Shown: positions 32,538 through 41,679, counted from the stretch's first letter. The stretch: DNA of 64,000 nucleotides from Saccharopolyspora_C sp047200635 (GCF_047200635.1 NZ_JBJZOI010000009.1:124001-188000), one strand, 5' to 3'. Numbers and translations are program-made. The notes: generated from the letters alone by a model not told the origin.

Positions 32538-33533
32538 TCAGTTGTTGATCAGCGGAGCTGGGGTGACCGGGTCGTCCGGTTCGGCGACCGCGTAGCAGGC
32601 CTCATCGATGATCGTGGTCTTCCGGGAGGAGGTGCCAGCAGTGACCCGGGCCAGCTGGACGGCGATGAAGGTGCCCTTCATCGGGATCTGCAGGCCCAGG
32701 TCGACGGCGATCCGGCGCGAATCGTTCTGGTGTCCGAGCACTACGATTCCTTCATCTCGGAGCGCCGGGCGGGCATCGCGGCAGCGCTTCAAGCCATCCG
32801 CCTGCTTCGCGACGGTGAGCGCGGTGTTGCGATCGATCATGCGACCTTGCTCAGTGCGGAGTAATTCGTTGATCCGGCGCTGGCCCGACGTCTGGCTCAT
32901 GATCTTTTTCGCTTGGTGCTCAGGCAGGTGCAGAAGGATGTTCCGCGGGAGCTCGGCGCCAGCCGCCAGCCAGATGATCTTATCGCGCCCCGCCTTGGAG
33001 ATCGTTGCCTTCCTGTCCCTGTTTCGCCCCCTGTTGAGCACCTCCTCGGTGATCCGCAGAAGCCCGATGTCGAAGGATTGCCTACGGTCCCGGGCCGCCA
33101 TCAGCAGGCACAGGTGTCCCATCGCCTCTTGCGGGATCTGCCAGACAGCGCTCAGCGAGAACTTGGCATCGACCTCGTGGCCTGCGATGCAGTAGTCCAT
33201 GGGCTTTCGTTTGCCAGAGCGCTCGCGCTGGGGGAGGTCGAATTCGGCGCGGGTGATGATCTCCACCTTGGTGCCGAGGTAGGTCTTCTCCGTTTTGCTC
33301 AGGCCGTCGGGTTCGGCGGCCTCGATGTCGTAGCGCCCGGTCCGCTGCCCGTCCAAGACCTCGTCGATGGATTGCCGGAGCACCGCGCCGAAGCGTTCCC
33401 GGTAGTTCCGCTGGGCGCGGAACCACGCTGCGACCTCTCGCAGGCCCACGTCCTCGTGAGCTGTCTCCGAGGTTGGTTCCGAAGCGGGGCAGCCATCGTC
33501 GGCCGGGGTGAAGAGTGAGAAGTCTGCGGGCAC
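32538..33533 (-). CDS. NaeI-type type IIE restriction endonuclease
   Basis: 331 residues (NaeI has about 317). LDGQRTGRYDIEA, LSKTEKTYLGTKVEI and the catalytic VDAKFSLS (D-x-K) match NaeI closely. So does the C-terminal allosteric domain, with NILLHLPEHQAKKIM, INELLRTEQGRMI and DEGIVVLGHQND. NaeI needs two sites, one as effector, and is known for a topoisomerase-like Leu-to-Lys variant at its KTEKT region; the Leu is kept here. The GTG at 33533 has no ribosome-binding site but TAGCTT lies 7 bp before it, suggesting a leaderless transcript. The gene converges on vsr. Specificity GCCGGC is inferred. Confidence 0.88.
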   Translation of the reverse strand: MPADFSLFTPADDGCPASEPTSETAHEDVGLREVAAWFRAQRNYRERFGAVLRQSIDEVLDGQRTGRYDIEAAEPDGLSKTEKTYLGTKVEIITRAEFDLPQRERSGKRKPMDYCIAGHEVDAKFSLSAVWQIPQEAMGHLCLLMAARDRRQSFDIGLLRITEEVLNRGRNRDRKATISKAGRDKIIWLAAGAELPRNILLHLPEHQAKKIMSQTSGQRRINELLRTEQGRMIDRNTALTVAKQADGLKRCRDARPALRDEGIVVLGHQNDSRRIAVDLGLQIPMKGTFIAVQLARVTAGTSSRKTTIIDEACYAVAEPDDPVTPAPLINN

Positions 33534-33692
33534 GATCCACAAGCTAACGCAACGTGGCGATCTTGTTGGCCGTGATCGACGAGAAAGGCTTACCGGGGCG
33601 AGGCGAGCAGCCCGGCAGCGCCTCGGCGGCGAGCGCCACGCCCGGATGGGGCTCACCCTGAGAGGGCAAGTGCCCGAGGGGAGGAGGGCTTC

Positions 33693-34268
33693 GTGGAGAT
33701 CACGTGGACGGTGGACGGGGAGTCGCGCGCGCTGGGGGTCGATCCGCGGGTGACCGTGCTGGACGGGCTGCGGGAGCAGCTCGGGGTGACGTCCGTGAAG
33801 AAGGGGTGCGATCACGGGCAGTGCGGGGCGTGCACGGCGCTGGTGGACGGGCGGCGGGTGCTGACCTGCCTGGCGCTGGCGGTGGCCGCGGACGGGGCCG
33901 AGATCACGACGGCGGCGGGCCTGGGGGCGCCGGAGCCCGGGTCGGACCAGTCCTGGGCGGTGGTGCCCGGGGGCTCGGCGGCCGGCCCGCGGGACGAGCT
34001 GCACCCGGTGGCGCGGGCGTTCCTGGAGCACGACGGGTTCCAGTGCGGGTTCTGCACGCCGGGGCAGGTGTGCTCGGCGGTGGGGATGCTCGACGAGGCC
34101 GCGCGTGGGATGCCCAGCCACGCGACCGAGGACGTCGCGGCGGACTTCCGGGGACTCGACGACGCGGAGATCCGGGAGCGGATGAGCGGGAACCTGTGCC
34201 GCTGCGGGGCGTACGTGAACATCCTCGCGGCGATCCGGGACGTGGCGGCGGAGGAGGGCGCGCGATGA
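33693..34268 (+). CDS. Aldehyde oxidase/xanthine dehydrogenase family, 2Fe-2S subunit (PaoA-like)
   Basis: 191 residues with two [2Fe-2S] domains: GCDHGQCGACTALVDG plus a fourth Cys in LTCLAL (plant-type), and CGFCTPGQVC with GNLCRCGAY (helical). No Tat signal peptide is present, unlike E. coli PaoA, so the complex is probably cytoplasmic. It starts with GTG at 33693, after a GGGAGGAGG-like site, and overlaps the next subunit gene by ATGA. Together with the FAD and molybdenum subunits it passes electrons from the Mo centre to FAD. Confidence 0.92.
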   Translation: MEITWTVDGESRALGVDPRVTVLDGLREQLGVTSVKKGCDHGQCGACTALVDGRRVLTCLALAVAADGAEITTAAGLGAPEPGSDQSWAVVPGGSAAGPRDELHPVARAFLEHDGFQCGFCTPGQVCSAVGMLDEAARGMPSHATEDVAADFRGLDDAEIRERMSGNLCRCGAYVNILAAIRDVAAEEGAR

Positions 34269-35245
34269 ACCCCTTCGACTACGTGCGGGCGACCGACGAG
34301 GCCGGTGCGGTGGCGACCGTGGCGCGGAACCCGGGCGCGGTGTTCCTGGCGGGCGGCACCAACCTGGTGGACCACCTGAAGCTCGGGGTGAGCGCGCCGG
34401 AGCTGGTCGTGGACGTGTCGGGGCTGCCCATGGACGAGGTCGTGGAGCTGCCGGACCGGGTGCGGGTGGGCGCGGGGGTGCGCAACAGCGACCTCGCGGC
34501 GGATCCGCTGGTGCGGCGGCGGTTCCCGGTGTTGGCCGAGGCGCTTCTGTCGGGCGCTTCCGGGCAGCTGCGCAACGCCGCGACCACCGGTGGGAACCTG
34601 CTGCAGCGCACCCGGTGCCCGTACTTCCAGGACGTGACGACCCCGTGCAACAAGCGAACGCCGGGTGCGGGCTGCGCGGCGCTGGGCGGGCACCAGCGCG
34701 ACGCGGCGATCCTCGGCACCTCCCGGCAGTGCGTGGCCGCGCACCCCTCGGACATGGCCGTCGCCCTGGCCGCGCTGGACGCGGTGGTGCGGGTGCGCGG
34801 AGCCGACGGCGAGCGGGAGGTGCCCGCGGCGGAGTTCCACCGGCTGCCGGGGGAGGAGCCGCAGCGGGACACCGTGCTGCGGCACGGCGAGCTGATCACC
34901 GCGGTGGACCTGCCGGGGGAAGCGCCGCGCTCGGCCTACCGGAAGGTGCGGGAGCGCGCCTCGTTCGCGTTCGCGCTGGTGTCGGTGGCCGCCGAACTGG
35001 AGGTGGACGGCGGGGTGGTGCGGCGGGCGCGGATCGCGCTCGGCGGGGTCGCGCCGAAGCCGTGGCGGGCCACCCGGGCCGAGGAGGTGCTGCTCGGCGC
35101 CGAAGCGTCGGAGGCGGCGTTCCGGGCGGCGGCCGAAGCCGAGCTCGCGGCGGCGGAACCGCTGGCGGGCAACGCCTTCAAGGTCCCGATGGCGCGCAAC
35201 GCCCTGGTCTCGGTGCTGCGCCGACTGGCGGAGGAGGAGCGATGA
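34265..35245 (+). CDS. Aldehyde oxidase family FAD subunit with [4Fe-4S] insert (PaoB-like)
   Basis: 326 residues. FAD-binding FLAGGTNLVDHLKLG and TTGGNLLQRTRCPYF are followed by a Cys-bearing insert: TPCNKRTPGAGCAALGG and GTSRQCVAAHPSDMAVAL. Four Cys (in RCPYF, PCNK, AGCAA, RQCVA) match the extra [4Fe-4S] site I recall from PaoB (YagS) and absent from xanthine dehydrogenase FAD subunits. That points to the PaoABC class acting on aldehydes. It overlaps both neighbouring subunit genes by four bases, so the three subunits are made in step. Confidence 0.9.
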   Translation: MNPFDYVRATDEAGAVATVARNPGAVFLAGGTNLVDHLKLGVSAPELVVDVSGLPMDEVVELPDRVRVGAGVRNSDLAADPLVRRRFPVLAEALLSGASGQLRNAATTGGNLLQRTRCPYFQDVTTPCNKRTPGAGCAALGGHQRDAAILGTSRQCVAAHPSDMAVALAALDAVVRVRGADGEREVPAAEFHRLPGEEPQRDTVLRHGELITAVDLPGEAPRSAYRKVRERASFAFALVSVAAELEVDGGVVRRARIALGGVAPKPWRATRAEEVLLGAEASEAAFRAAAEAELAAAEPLAGNAFKVPMARNALVSVLRRLAEEER

Positions 35246-37320
35246 CGGACCTGCTGCGGCCACGAGCCATCGGCGTCCCGCTGGAGCGCTTGGACGGGCG
35301 GGCCAAGGTCACGGGCACGGCGAACTACGCCGCCGACCAGCCGGTGCCCGCGCCCCTGCACGCGCACCCGGTGCAGGCGACGATCGCGCGCGGCCGGATG
35401 CGCGCGGCCGACGTGCACGCCGCCGCCGACCTGGACGGCGTCGTCGCCGTGCTCACCTGGGAGAACGCCCCCCGGCTCGCGACCGACGCGGACCCGGAGC
35501 TGTGGATCCTGCAATCCCCGGAGATCGCGTTCCGCGGCCAGCTGATCGGCGTGGTGCTCGCGGAATCCCCGGAGATCGCCCGGCACGCGGCGGACCTGGT
35601 GCGCGTCGACTACGAGCGCGAGCCGCACGACGTGGTGCTCCGGTGCAACCACCCGGAGCTCTACGCCCCGGAGACCGTGAACCCCGCGTTCCCCGCCGAC
35701 TCCGAGGTGGGCGACGCGGCGGCGGCGCGACCGGAGGTCGAGGTCGAGCAGCTCTACACGACGCCGATGGAGCACAACAACCCGATGGAACCGCACGCCA
35801 CCACCGCGATCTGGAGCGGCGGGGAGCTGGTGCTGCACGATTCCACGCAGGGCGTGCACGCGGTGCGGGCACGCCTCGCCCCGGTGCTCGGCCTGGACCC
35901 CGAGCGGATCCGGGTGATCGCGCCGCACGTCGGTGGCGGGTTCGGCTCCAAGGGGACGCCGCACGCGCACGTCGTCCTCGCCGCTCTCGCCGCCCGGGTG
36001 GCCGAGGGCAGGCCGGTGAAGCTGGTGCTGACGCGCCAGCAGATGTTCGCGCTGGTCGGCTACCGCACGCCCACCGCCCAGCGGGTGCGGCTCGGCGCGG
36101 ACCGGGACGGGCACCTGACGGTCGTCGAGCACCACGTGGTCGAGCAGACCGCCACCGTCCAGGAGTTCGCGGAGCAGACCGCGGTCGGCACCCGGATGGT
36201 CTACCCGGCGCCGAACCACCGCACCACGCACCGGCTGGTGGCCCTGGACGTGCCGATCCCGTTCTGGATGCGCGCGCCGGGCGAGGCGCCGGGGATGTTC
36301 GCCACCGAGGTCGCCATGGACGAGCTCGCCGAGGCCTGCGGGCTCGACCCGCTGCTGCTGCGCTCCCGCAACGAGCCCGAGCTCGACCCGGCGACCGGGC
36401 TGCCGTTCTCCGCGCGACACCTCGCGGAGTGCCTGCGGGAGGGGGCCGAGCGGTTCGGCTGGGCCGAACGCGATCCGCGGCCGGGAGCGCGGCGGGAAGG
36501 GCGCGAGCTGATCGGGACCGGCGTGGCGAGCTCCACCTACCCGCGGTACGCGATGCCGGGTTCCACCGCGACGATCCGCTTCCGCGACGGGGGTTACGAG
36601 GTGCGCATCGGCGCCGCCGACCTCGGGACCGGCACCTGGACGGCGCTCACCCAGATCGCCGCCGACGCGCTGGGCCGGCGCGTCGACGAGGTGCGGCTGG
36701 AGATCGGCGACACCGACCTGCCCGTCGCCAGCGTCGCGGGCGGTTCCTCCGGTCTCGGGTCGTGGGGCGCGACGGTCGTGGACGCCGCGGAGCGGTTCCG
36801 GTCGAAGTTCGGCGACGACCCCGCCGACGGGGACGAGGCCGACGGCGCCATGCCGGAGAACCCGGACGAGCAGCGGTACGCGATGCACTCGTTCGGCGCC
36901 CAGTTCGCCGAGGTCCGCGTCGACGTCGACACCGGTGAGGTGCGGGTGCCGCGGATGCTGGGGGTCTTCTCGGTGGGCCGGGTGATCAATCCCAGGCTGG
37001 TCCGCTCCCAGCTGATCGGCGGCATGACGATGGGCCTGTCGATGGCCCTGCACGAGCACAGCGTGCTCGACCCGCAGTTCGGCCACGTGGTCAACCACGA
37101 CTTCGCCCAGTACCACATCGCCGCGCACGCCGACGTGCTCGACGTCGAGGCGACCTGGCTGGACGAGGTGGACCCGCACGCGAACCCGATGGGGCTGCGC
37201 GGGGTGGGGGAGATCGGCATCGTCGGCGCGGCGGCGGCCATCGCGAACGCCGTCCGGCACGCCACCGGCGTCCGCGTCCGCGACCTCCCGATCACCCCGG
37301 ACAAGCTCCTCACCGCGTGA
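35242..37320 (+). CDS. Aldehyde oxidase family molybdopterin subunit (PaoC-like)
   Basis: 692 residues. HVGGGFGSKG, FWMRAPGEAPGMFATEVAMDELA, GAADLGTGTWTALTQIAADALG and the catalytic Glu in GVGEIGIVGAAAAIANAV are the molybdenum-cofactor and active-site segments of the xanthine oxidase family. The order 2Fe-2S, FAD, Mo matches paoABC, where the enzyme oxidises aromatic aldehydes. No XdhC/PaoD chaperone, needed to insert sulphurated cofactor, is in the window. Aldehyde detoxification is the likely role; substrate inferred from class. Confidence 0.92.
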   Translation: MTDLLRPRAIGVPLERLDGRAKVTGTANYAADQPVPAPLHAHPVQATIARGRMRAADVHAAADLDGVVAVLTWENAPRLATDADPELWILQSPEIAFRGQLIGVVLAESPEIARHAADLVRVDYEREPHDVVLRCNHPELYAPETVNPAFPADSEVGDAAAARPEVEVEQLYTTPMEHNNPMEPHATTAIWSGGELVLHDSTQGVHAVRARLAPVLGLDPERIRVIAPHVGGGFGSKGTPHAHVVLAALAARVAEGRPVKLVLTRQQMFALVGYRTPTAQRVRLGADRDGHLTVVEHHVVEQTATVQEFAEQTAVGTRMVYPAPNHRTTHRLVALDVPIPFWMRAPGEAPGMFATEVAMDELAEACGLDPLLLRSRNEPELDPATGLPFSARHLAECLREGAERFGWAERDPRPGARREGRELIGTGVASSTYPRYAMPGSTATIRFRDGGYEVRIGAADLGTGTWTALTQIAADALGRRVDEVRLEIGDTDLPVASVAGGSSGLGSWGATVVDAAERFRSKFGDDPADGDEADGAMPENPDEQRYAMHSFGAQFAEVRVDVDTGEVRVPRMLGVFSVGRVINPRLVRSQLIGGMTMGLSMALHEHSVLDPQFGHVVNHDFAQYHIAAHADVLDVEATWLDEVDPHANPMGLRGVGEIGIVGAAAAIANAVRHATGVRVRDLPITPDKLLTA

Positions 37321-37343
37321 TCGGCCCCTGACGCCGCGGCGTC

Positions 37344-37382
37344 AACGGACCGCCCGTCCAGCGTTCGGACGGGCGGTCCGTT
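37344..37382 (+). terminator. Terminator of the aldehyde oxidase operon
   Basis: A perfect 16-bp inverted repeat, AACGGACCGCCCGTCC, with a 7-nt loop, 23 bp after the molybdopterin subunit stop. Confidence 0.85.
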
Positions 37383-37401
37383 CGCGTTCGGGCCGGTTCT
37401 C

Positions 37402-37612
37402 GGGTGAACGGCCCGTTAGTCCCACGTGATTGGGCAAGCGGGCCGTTGACTCGTGAGCCGGGCCGAGCCCGGAGCGGGTGGTCTGCTCGGCCGATGTCGG
37501 GTGAACGGCCCGTTCGTCCAGCGGGGTTGGGCAGGCGAGCCGTTGACTCCGCGGCTGGTGGCGGCCCGTTCCTCCTGTCGCGCGGGGCGGGCGGCCCGTT
37601 CACTCCTGCCCC
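37402..37612. repeat. 97-bp tandem repeat with internal inverted elements
   Basis: Two diverged units start at 37402 and 37499. Each has GGGTGAACGGCCCGTT, then about 20 bp on GGGCAAGCGGGCCGTTGACTC or its variant, so the core AACGGCCCGTT appears in opposite orientations. Further GGCGGCCCGTT cores follow near 37563 and 37596. The terminator just upstream also contains AACGG...CCGTT. This looks like an intergenic repeat family that can form stem-loops. No gene is supported from 37321 to 37776. Confidence 0.65.
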
Positions 37613-37776
37613 AGGCGTCTCTCAGGTGGTGTTGCTACCGGTCCGTTCGGCGGGTGAGTTGTGACGCTCAGGTGTGCCTGAGTCAAGAACAACACCTGGT
37701 CAGGGACTTGTGATGCCTTGCTAGTAGCCCGTTGGAGGGGGCACTCTGGGGACTCTGAGTGAGGGGGGTCGAGTGC

Positions 37777-38745
37777 ATGGGGCGAATTCGAGGTCTGCCG
37801 GCTCGGGTGGCGGTGCTGCTCGCGGTGCTGGTGACCGTGCTGGCGGCCGGTCTCGGGTGCCAACCGTCCGGGGGTGAGCGGGCGGAGGCTCCCGGGGGGA
37901 GCGCGCCGACCCCGTCCGAGGACGGTTCGTCCGCCGCTCCGCCGGTGCTCGCGGTGAAGATCGACAACGTGCCGGAGGCGCGCCCCGCCACGGGGCTCGG
38001 CGCCGCGGACCTCGTCGTGGTCGAGCCGGTCGAGGGCGGGCTGAGCCGGTTGATCGCGCTCTTCGGCGCGCAGCGGCCCCCGGTCGTCGGACCGGTGCGC
38101 AGCGCCCGGGAGACCGACCTCGACCTGCTGCCCCAGTTCGGCCATCCCGCGTTGGCGTACTCCGGCGCCGCCCCGGAGCTGCTGCCGCGCCTCGACGACG
38201 CGCCGCTGGACGCGGTGCGGCCCGAGCAGCTGCCGGGCGCGTTCTTCCGCGGCGAGGACCGGCCGCTCCCGCACAACCTCTACGTCCGCCCCGCCGATCT
38301 GCCGCCGGGCGCGCCCTGGGCGCAGCAGTCCCGGCCGCGGGTCGGGCCCGCCCCGGCCGGGGGCGAGCCGCGCGAGTCCGCCCAGGTCGACTACCGCGCC
38401 GCCTCCACCGGGTTCACCTGGTCCCCGCAGGAGCACCGGTGGCTGGTGTCGATGGACGGTGCACCGGCCGTGACCACCGACGGCGGCCGGCTCGGCGCGG
38501 GCACGGTGGTGCTGCAGCAGGTCGAGATCCGCGACTCGCAGCTCAGCGACAGCAAGGGCAGCGTGACGCCGCACGCCCAGACGGTCGGGTCGGGGCGGGC
38601 CGTGGTGCTGCGCGACGGCCAGGCCTTCGACGCCCGCTGGTCCCGGCCGAGCCCGGAAGCGCCGACCGCGTACACGACGGCCTCCGGTGAGCCGCTGCCG
38701 TTCGCTCCCGGGCAGGTCTGGGTGGCGCTCACCGATCGGCTCTGA
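37777..38745 (+). CDS. DUF3048 family lipoprotein
   Basis: 322 residues. A signal peptide with a lipobox (VTVLAAGLGC) places Cys34 as the lipid anchor, so the protein sits on the outer face of the membrane. A Ser/Pro/Gly linker of about 30 residues leads to the DUF3048 domain: AVKIDNVPEARPATGLGAADLVVVEPVEGG, VGPVRSARETDLDLL and, at the C-terminus, GQAFDARWSRPSPEAPT and PGQVWVALT. The role of the family is unknown; Bacillus members include YerB. The ATG at 37777 is preferred to an upstream GTG because GAGGGGGG lies before it. It is single-gene. Confidence 0.85.
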   Translation: MGRIRGLPARVAVLLAVLVTVLAAGLGCQPSGGERAEAPGGSAPTPSEDGSSAAPPVLAVKIDNVPEARPATGLGAADLVVVEPVEGGLSRLIALFGAQRPPVVGPVRSARETDLDLLPQFGHPALAYSGAAPELLPRLDDAPLDAVRPEQLPGAFFRGEDRPLPHNLYVRPADLPPGAPWAQQSRPRVGPAPAGGEPRESAQVDYRAASTGFTWSPQEHRWLVSMDGAPAVTTDGGRLGAGTVVLQQVEIRDSQLSDSKGSVTPHAQTVGSGRAVVLRDGQAFDARWSRPSPEAPTAYTTASGEPLPFAPGQVWVALTDRL

Positions 38746-38993
38746 TGCTCGTGGCCGCGCGTCAGCGGTGCCGGCCTCCTCGACGCTGAGCGCGCGAGGA
38801 CAGCTGGGAACCGGCGGCCGCCCCGGCTGGTCGCCGCGCGGCCCGACGAGGCGTGGCCGGTGGCGGCGGCACGGTCGGCCGGCTGCTCGATCCGGTGCCG
38901 ATCGGGCCGGTGCACCGGCCGGGTGAGCGCTGCCACTGCCGCGCACCGCCGTGCGCGCGGGGAAGGTCGGTGGGGTTGGCTAGGCTCGAATGC

Positions 38994-39839
38994 ATGAGCG
39001 ATCGCCGCTTGCTACTGGTCCACGCACATCCCGACGACGAAGCCACCGCCACCGGCGCCACCATGGCTCGGTACGCCGCCGAAGGCGCCACCGTGACCCT
39101 GGTGACCTGCACCAGCGGTGAGCTCGGTGAGGTCGTCGCCGACGACCTCGCGCACCTGCGCGGCTCCCCGGACGCCCTGGGGGAGTTCCGGCGGGGCGAG
39201 ATCGCCGCCGCGCTGCCCGAGCTGGGCGCGGGCATCCGGCATCACTGGCTGGGCGGCCCCGGCCGCTGGCGGGACAGCGGCATGGCCGGTCTGGACAGCA
39301 ACACCGCAGACGGCGTGTTCGCCGCCGCCGACCCGGTCGAGGTGACCCGCGAGATGGTCGCGCTGCTGCGGGCCGAGCGACCGCACGTCGTGATCACCTA
39401 CGACGACTTCGGCGGCTACGGCCACCCCGACCACATCGCCGCGCACCGCGCGCTGATGGGCGCCCTCGGCCCGGCCGCCGACCCCGGTTACGCCCCCGAG
39501 CTGGGCGAGAGCTGGGACGTGCCGAAGGCCTACTGGTCGGTGCTGCCGCAGTCCTTCGTGGAGCGCGCCCAGGAGGCCGGTGCGGTGGACTTCAAGCCCA
39601 ACACCGTGCCCGATCACGAGATCACGGCCGTGCTCGACGGCACCGCCTTCCACGAGTCGAAGCTCTCCGCCCTGCGCCGCTACCGCAGCCAGGTCGACGT
39701 CGACGACGGCGGCTTCTTCGCCGAGATGGTGCGCCGCCCCGAGTTCGCGACCGAGCACTTCCTGCTGGTGCGCGGCGAGCGCGGTCCGGGCGGCGGTCCG
39801 CGCGGTGCGGAGGTGGACCTGTTCGCCGGACTGGCCTGA
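38994..39839 (+). CDS. mshB: MshB, N-acetylglucosaminyl-inositol deacetylase of mycothiol synthesis
   Basis: 281 residues of the PIG-L/LmbE fold. The zinc site is H-x-x-D-D in VHAHPDDE plus GGYGHPDHIAAH, and GGPGRWRDSGMAG is a near match to the M. tuberculosis MshB loop. The enzyme removes acetate from GlcNAc-inositol in mycothiol synthesis, the thiol of actinobacteria. The paralogue Mca (conjugate amidase) is less likely given that loop. TAGGCT at 38981-38986 would start transcription at or next to the ATG, so the message is probably leaderless. A long G/C-rich gap separates it from the lipoprotein gene. Confidence 0.9.
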   Translation: MSDRRLLLVHAHPDDEATATGATMARYAAEGATVTLVTCTSGELGEVVADDLAHLRGSPDALGEFRRGEIAAALPELGAGIRHHWLGGPGRWRDSGMAGLDSNTADGVFAAADPVEVTREMVALLRAERPHVVITYDDFGGYGHPDHIAAHRALMGALGPAADPGYAPELGESWDVPKAYWSVLPQSFVERAQEAGAVDFKPNTVPDHEITAVLDGTAFHESKLSALRRYRSQVDVDDGGFFAEMVRRPEFATEHFLLVRGERGPGGGPRGAEVDLFAGLA

Positions 39840-39889
39840 TCAGGCCGCCCCGGTACGGTTGAGGCCGCCGGTCTGCTGGGGGGTGGCGC

Positions 39890-40825
39890 ATGACGGCAGG
39901 GGAGCGCGTCGGCGCGTGCACGACGTTCGCGCTCGCCCTGCGCGGGGTGGTCAAGCGCTACGGCGAGATCGTCGCCGTCGACGGCCTCGACCTGACCGCC
40001 CGGGCGGGCACCTGCCTGGGACTGCTCGGACCGAACGGGGCCGGCAAGTCCACCACCATGCGCCTGATCACCGGGCAGACGTTGGCCGATGCCGGTGAGA
40101 TCGAGGTGCTCGGGTTCCGGGTGCCCCGGGAGTCGAAGCGGGCGCGGGCCGCGATGGGCGTGGTCCCGCAGCTGGACAACCTCGACGAGGAGCTCACGGC
40201 CCGGCAGAACCTGGCGGTCTTCGCCCGGCTCTACCGCGTGCCGCGCGCCGAGCGGTCGGCCGCGGTCGAGCGCGCGCTGGACCTCGCGCAGCTGCGCAAG
40301 CGCGCGGACACCAAGACCGACGAGCTCTCCGGCGGGATGCGCCGCAGGCTGCTCATCGCCCGCGGCCTGGTGCACTCGCCCCGGCTGGTCCTGCTCGACG
40401 AGCCGACCGTCGGCCTCGACCCGCAGGTCCGCCAGGAGCTGTGGGCGCTGATCGACGCGCTGCGCGGCGAGGGCGTCACGGTGCTGATGTCGACGCACTA
40501 CATCGAGGAGGCCGAGCGGCTCGCCGACGAGGTCGCGGTGATGTCCGGGGGTCGCGTCATCGCGACCGGCAGCCCCGAGCAGCTGCGCGCCGCGCACGCG
40601 GGACGGGACGCGGTGGAGTACTACGGCCCGCCGGTGCGGCTCGCCGAGATCGAGTCGATCGCGCTGGAAGCGGGCCTGGCGACCCGCCGGACCGGGCCCG
40701 CGGTGTCGGTGCTGCGCGCCGAGCTGATGACCGAGGCGACCAGCGCGCGGCTCGGCCGGGGCTACCGGCGTCCCAGCAGCCTGGAGGACGTGTTCGTCTC
40801 GCTGACCGGGGAGGACGTCGAATGA
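39890..40825 (+). CDS. ABC transporter ATPase (NodI/drug-export type)
   Basis: 311 residues. Walker A GLLGPNGAGKSTTMRL, Q loop VVPQLDNLD, signature DELSGGMRRRLLIARGL, Walker B LVLLDEPTVGLD and H loop MSTHYIEEAERLAD are intact. The C-terminal 60 residues carry the variable domain typical of the drug and NodI subfamily. It energises the permease encoded next, whose ATG overlaps its stop. The pair exports a small hydrophobic or drug-like compound; substrate unknown. Confidence 0.92.
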   Translation: MTAGERVGACTTFALALRGVVKRYGEIVAVDGLDLTARAGTCLGLLGPNGAGKSTTMRLITGQTLADAGEIEVLGFRVPRESKRARAAMGVVPQLDNLDEELTARQNLAVFARLYRVPRAERSAAVERALDLAQLRKRADTKTDELSGGMRRRLLIARGLVHSPRLVLLDEPTVGLDPQVRQELWALIDALRGEGVTVLMSTHYIEEAERLADEVAVMSGGRVIATGSPEQLRAAHAGRDAVEYYGPPVRLAEIESIALEAGLATRRTGPAVSVLRAELMTEATSARLGRGYRRPSSLEDVFVSLTGEDVE

Positions 40826-41625
40826 CCGGCGCCGCGCCGCGGGCGGGCACCGACCGGTTGCGCCGCTTCGAGTTCGCCGCGTTCACCGGGGTGTGGAAGC
40901 GGGAGGTGACGCTGTTCCGGCGGTACTGGGTGTCGAGCACGTTCTCCTCCGTGGTGGAACCGACGATCTACCTGCTGGCCTTCGGCTTCGGGTTCGGCTC
41001 GCTGGTCGCCACCATCCGGGGCCTGCCCTACATCGAGTTCCTCGGGACCGGGGTGGTGGCGACCTCGGTGCTGTTCACCAGCGCGTTCGCCGGCATGTTC
41101 ACCACCTTCGTGCGGCGCAAGTTCCAGCACTCCTACGACGCGATGCTGGCAGCCCCGGTGGACGTGCACGAGCTGGTCGCGGCCGAGGCGCTGTGGATCG
41201 GCGGCAAGGCCGGGGTGTACGGCTGCGCCCCGCTGCTGGTGGCGATGGCGTTCGGGCTGGACCCGGCGCCGGGGATGCTGCTGGTGCCGTTCGTCGGGAT
41301 GCTCACCGGGCTGGGCTTCGCGCTGTTCGGCATCTGGTGCTCGGCGGTGGTGCCCTCGATCGACTCGTTCAACTACGTGGTCAGCGCGGTGATCACCCCG
41401 CTGTTCCTGGTCGCGGGCACGTTCTTCCCGATCGACCAGCTGCCGGGCTGGGCGGGGACGGCGGCGGCCTTCAACCCGCTCTACCACTGCGTCGAGCTCG
41501 TCCGGCACGCCGCGTTCGGCCTCCGCCCGGGCGTCGACCTGCTGCACGTCGCCGCGCTGGTGCTGTTCGCGGGCCTGATGTGGCTGCTCGCCTACACGGC
41601 GATGCGCCGCAAGCTCATCGACTGA
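40822..41625 (+). CDS. ABC-2 type permease (NodJ-like)
   Basis: 267 residues with six membrane helices in the ABC2_membrane pattern: SSTFSSVVEPTIYLLAFGFGFGSL, LGTGVVATSVLFTSAFAGMF, KFQHSYDAMLAAPVDVHELV, and late FLVAGTFFPIDQLPGWA followed by FNPLYHCVELVRHAAFG. That last region is close to NodJ and drug-exporter permeases. Translationally coupled (ATGA) to the ATPase. A terminator follows at once. Confidence 0.9.
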   Translation: MTGAAPRAGTDRLRRFEFAAFTGVWKREVTLFRRYWVSSTFSSVVEPTIYLLAFGFGFGSLVATIRGLPYIEFLGTGVVATSVLFTSAFAGMFTTFVRRKFQHSYDAMLAAPVDVHELVAAEALWIGGKAGVYGCAPLLVAMAFGLDPAPGMLLVPFVGMLTGLGFALFGIWCSAVVPSIDSFNYVVSAVITPLFLVAGTFFPIDQLPGWAGTAAAFNPLYHCVELVRHAAFGLRPGVDLLHVAALVLFAGLMWLLAYTAMRRKLID

Positions 41626-41626
41626 A

Positions 41627-41679
41627 CCCGCGGCGGCCCCGGCGCGGACGGTCGCGTCCGAGCGCCCCGCCGCGCGGGG
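41627..41679. terminator. Convergent terminator between ABC permease and GntR genes
   Basis: CCCGCGGCGG and CCGCCGCGCGGG form an outer stem around an inner GGACG-GTCG-CGTCC hairpin. It fills the gap between the two convergent stops. Confidence 0.6.
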
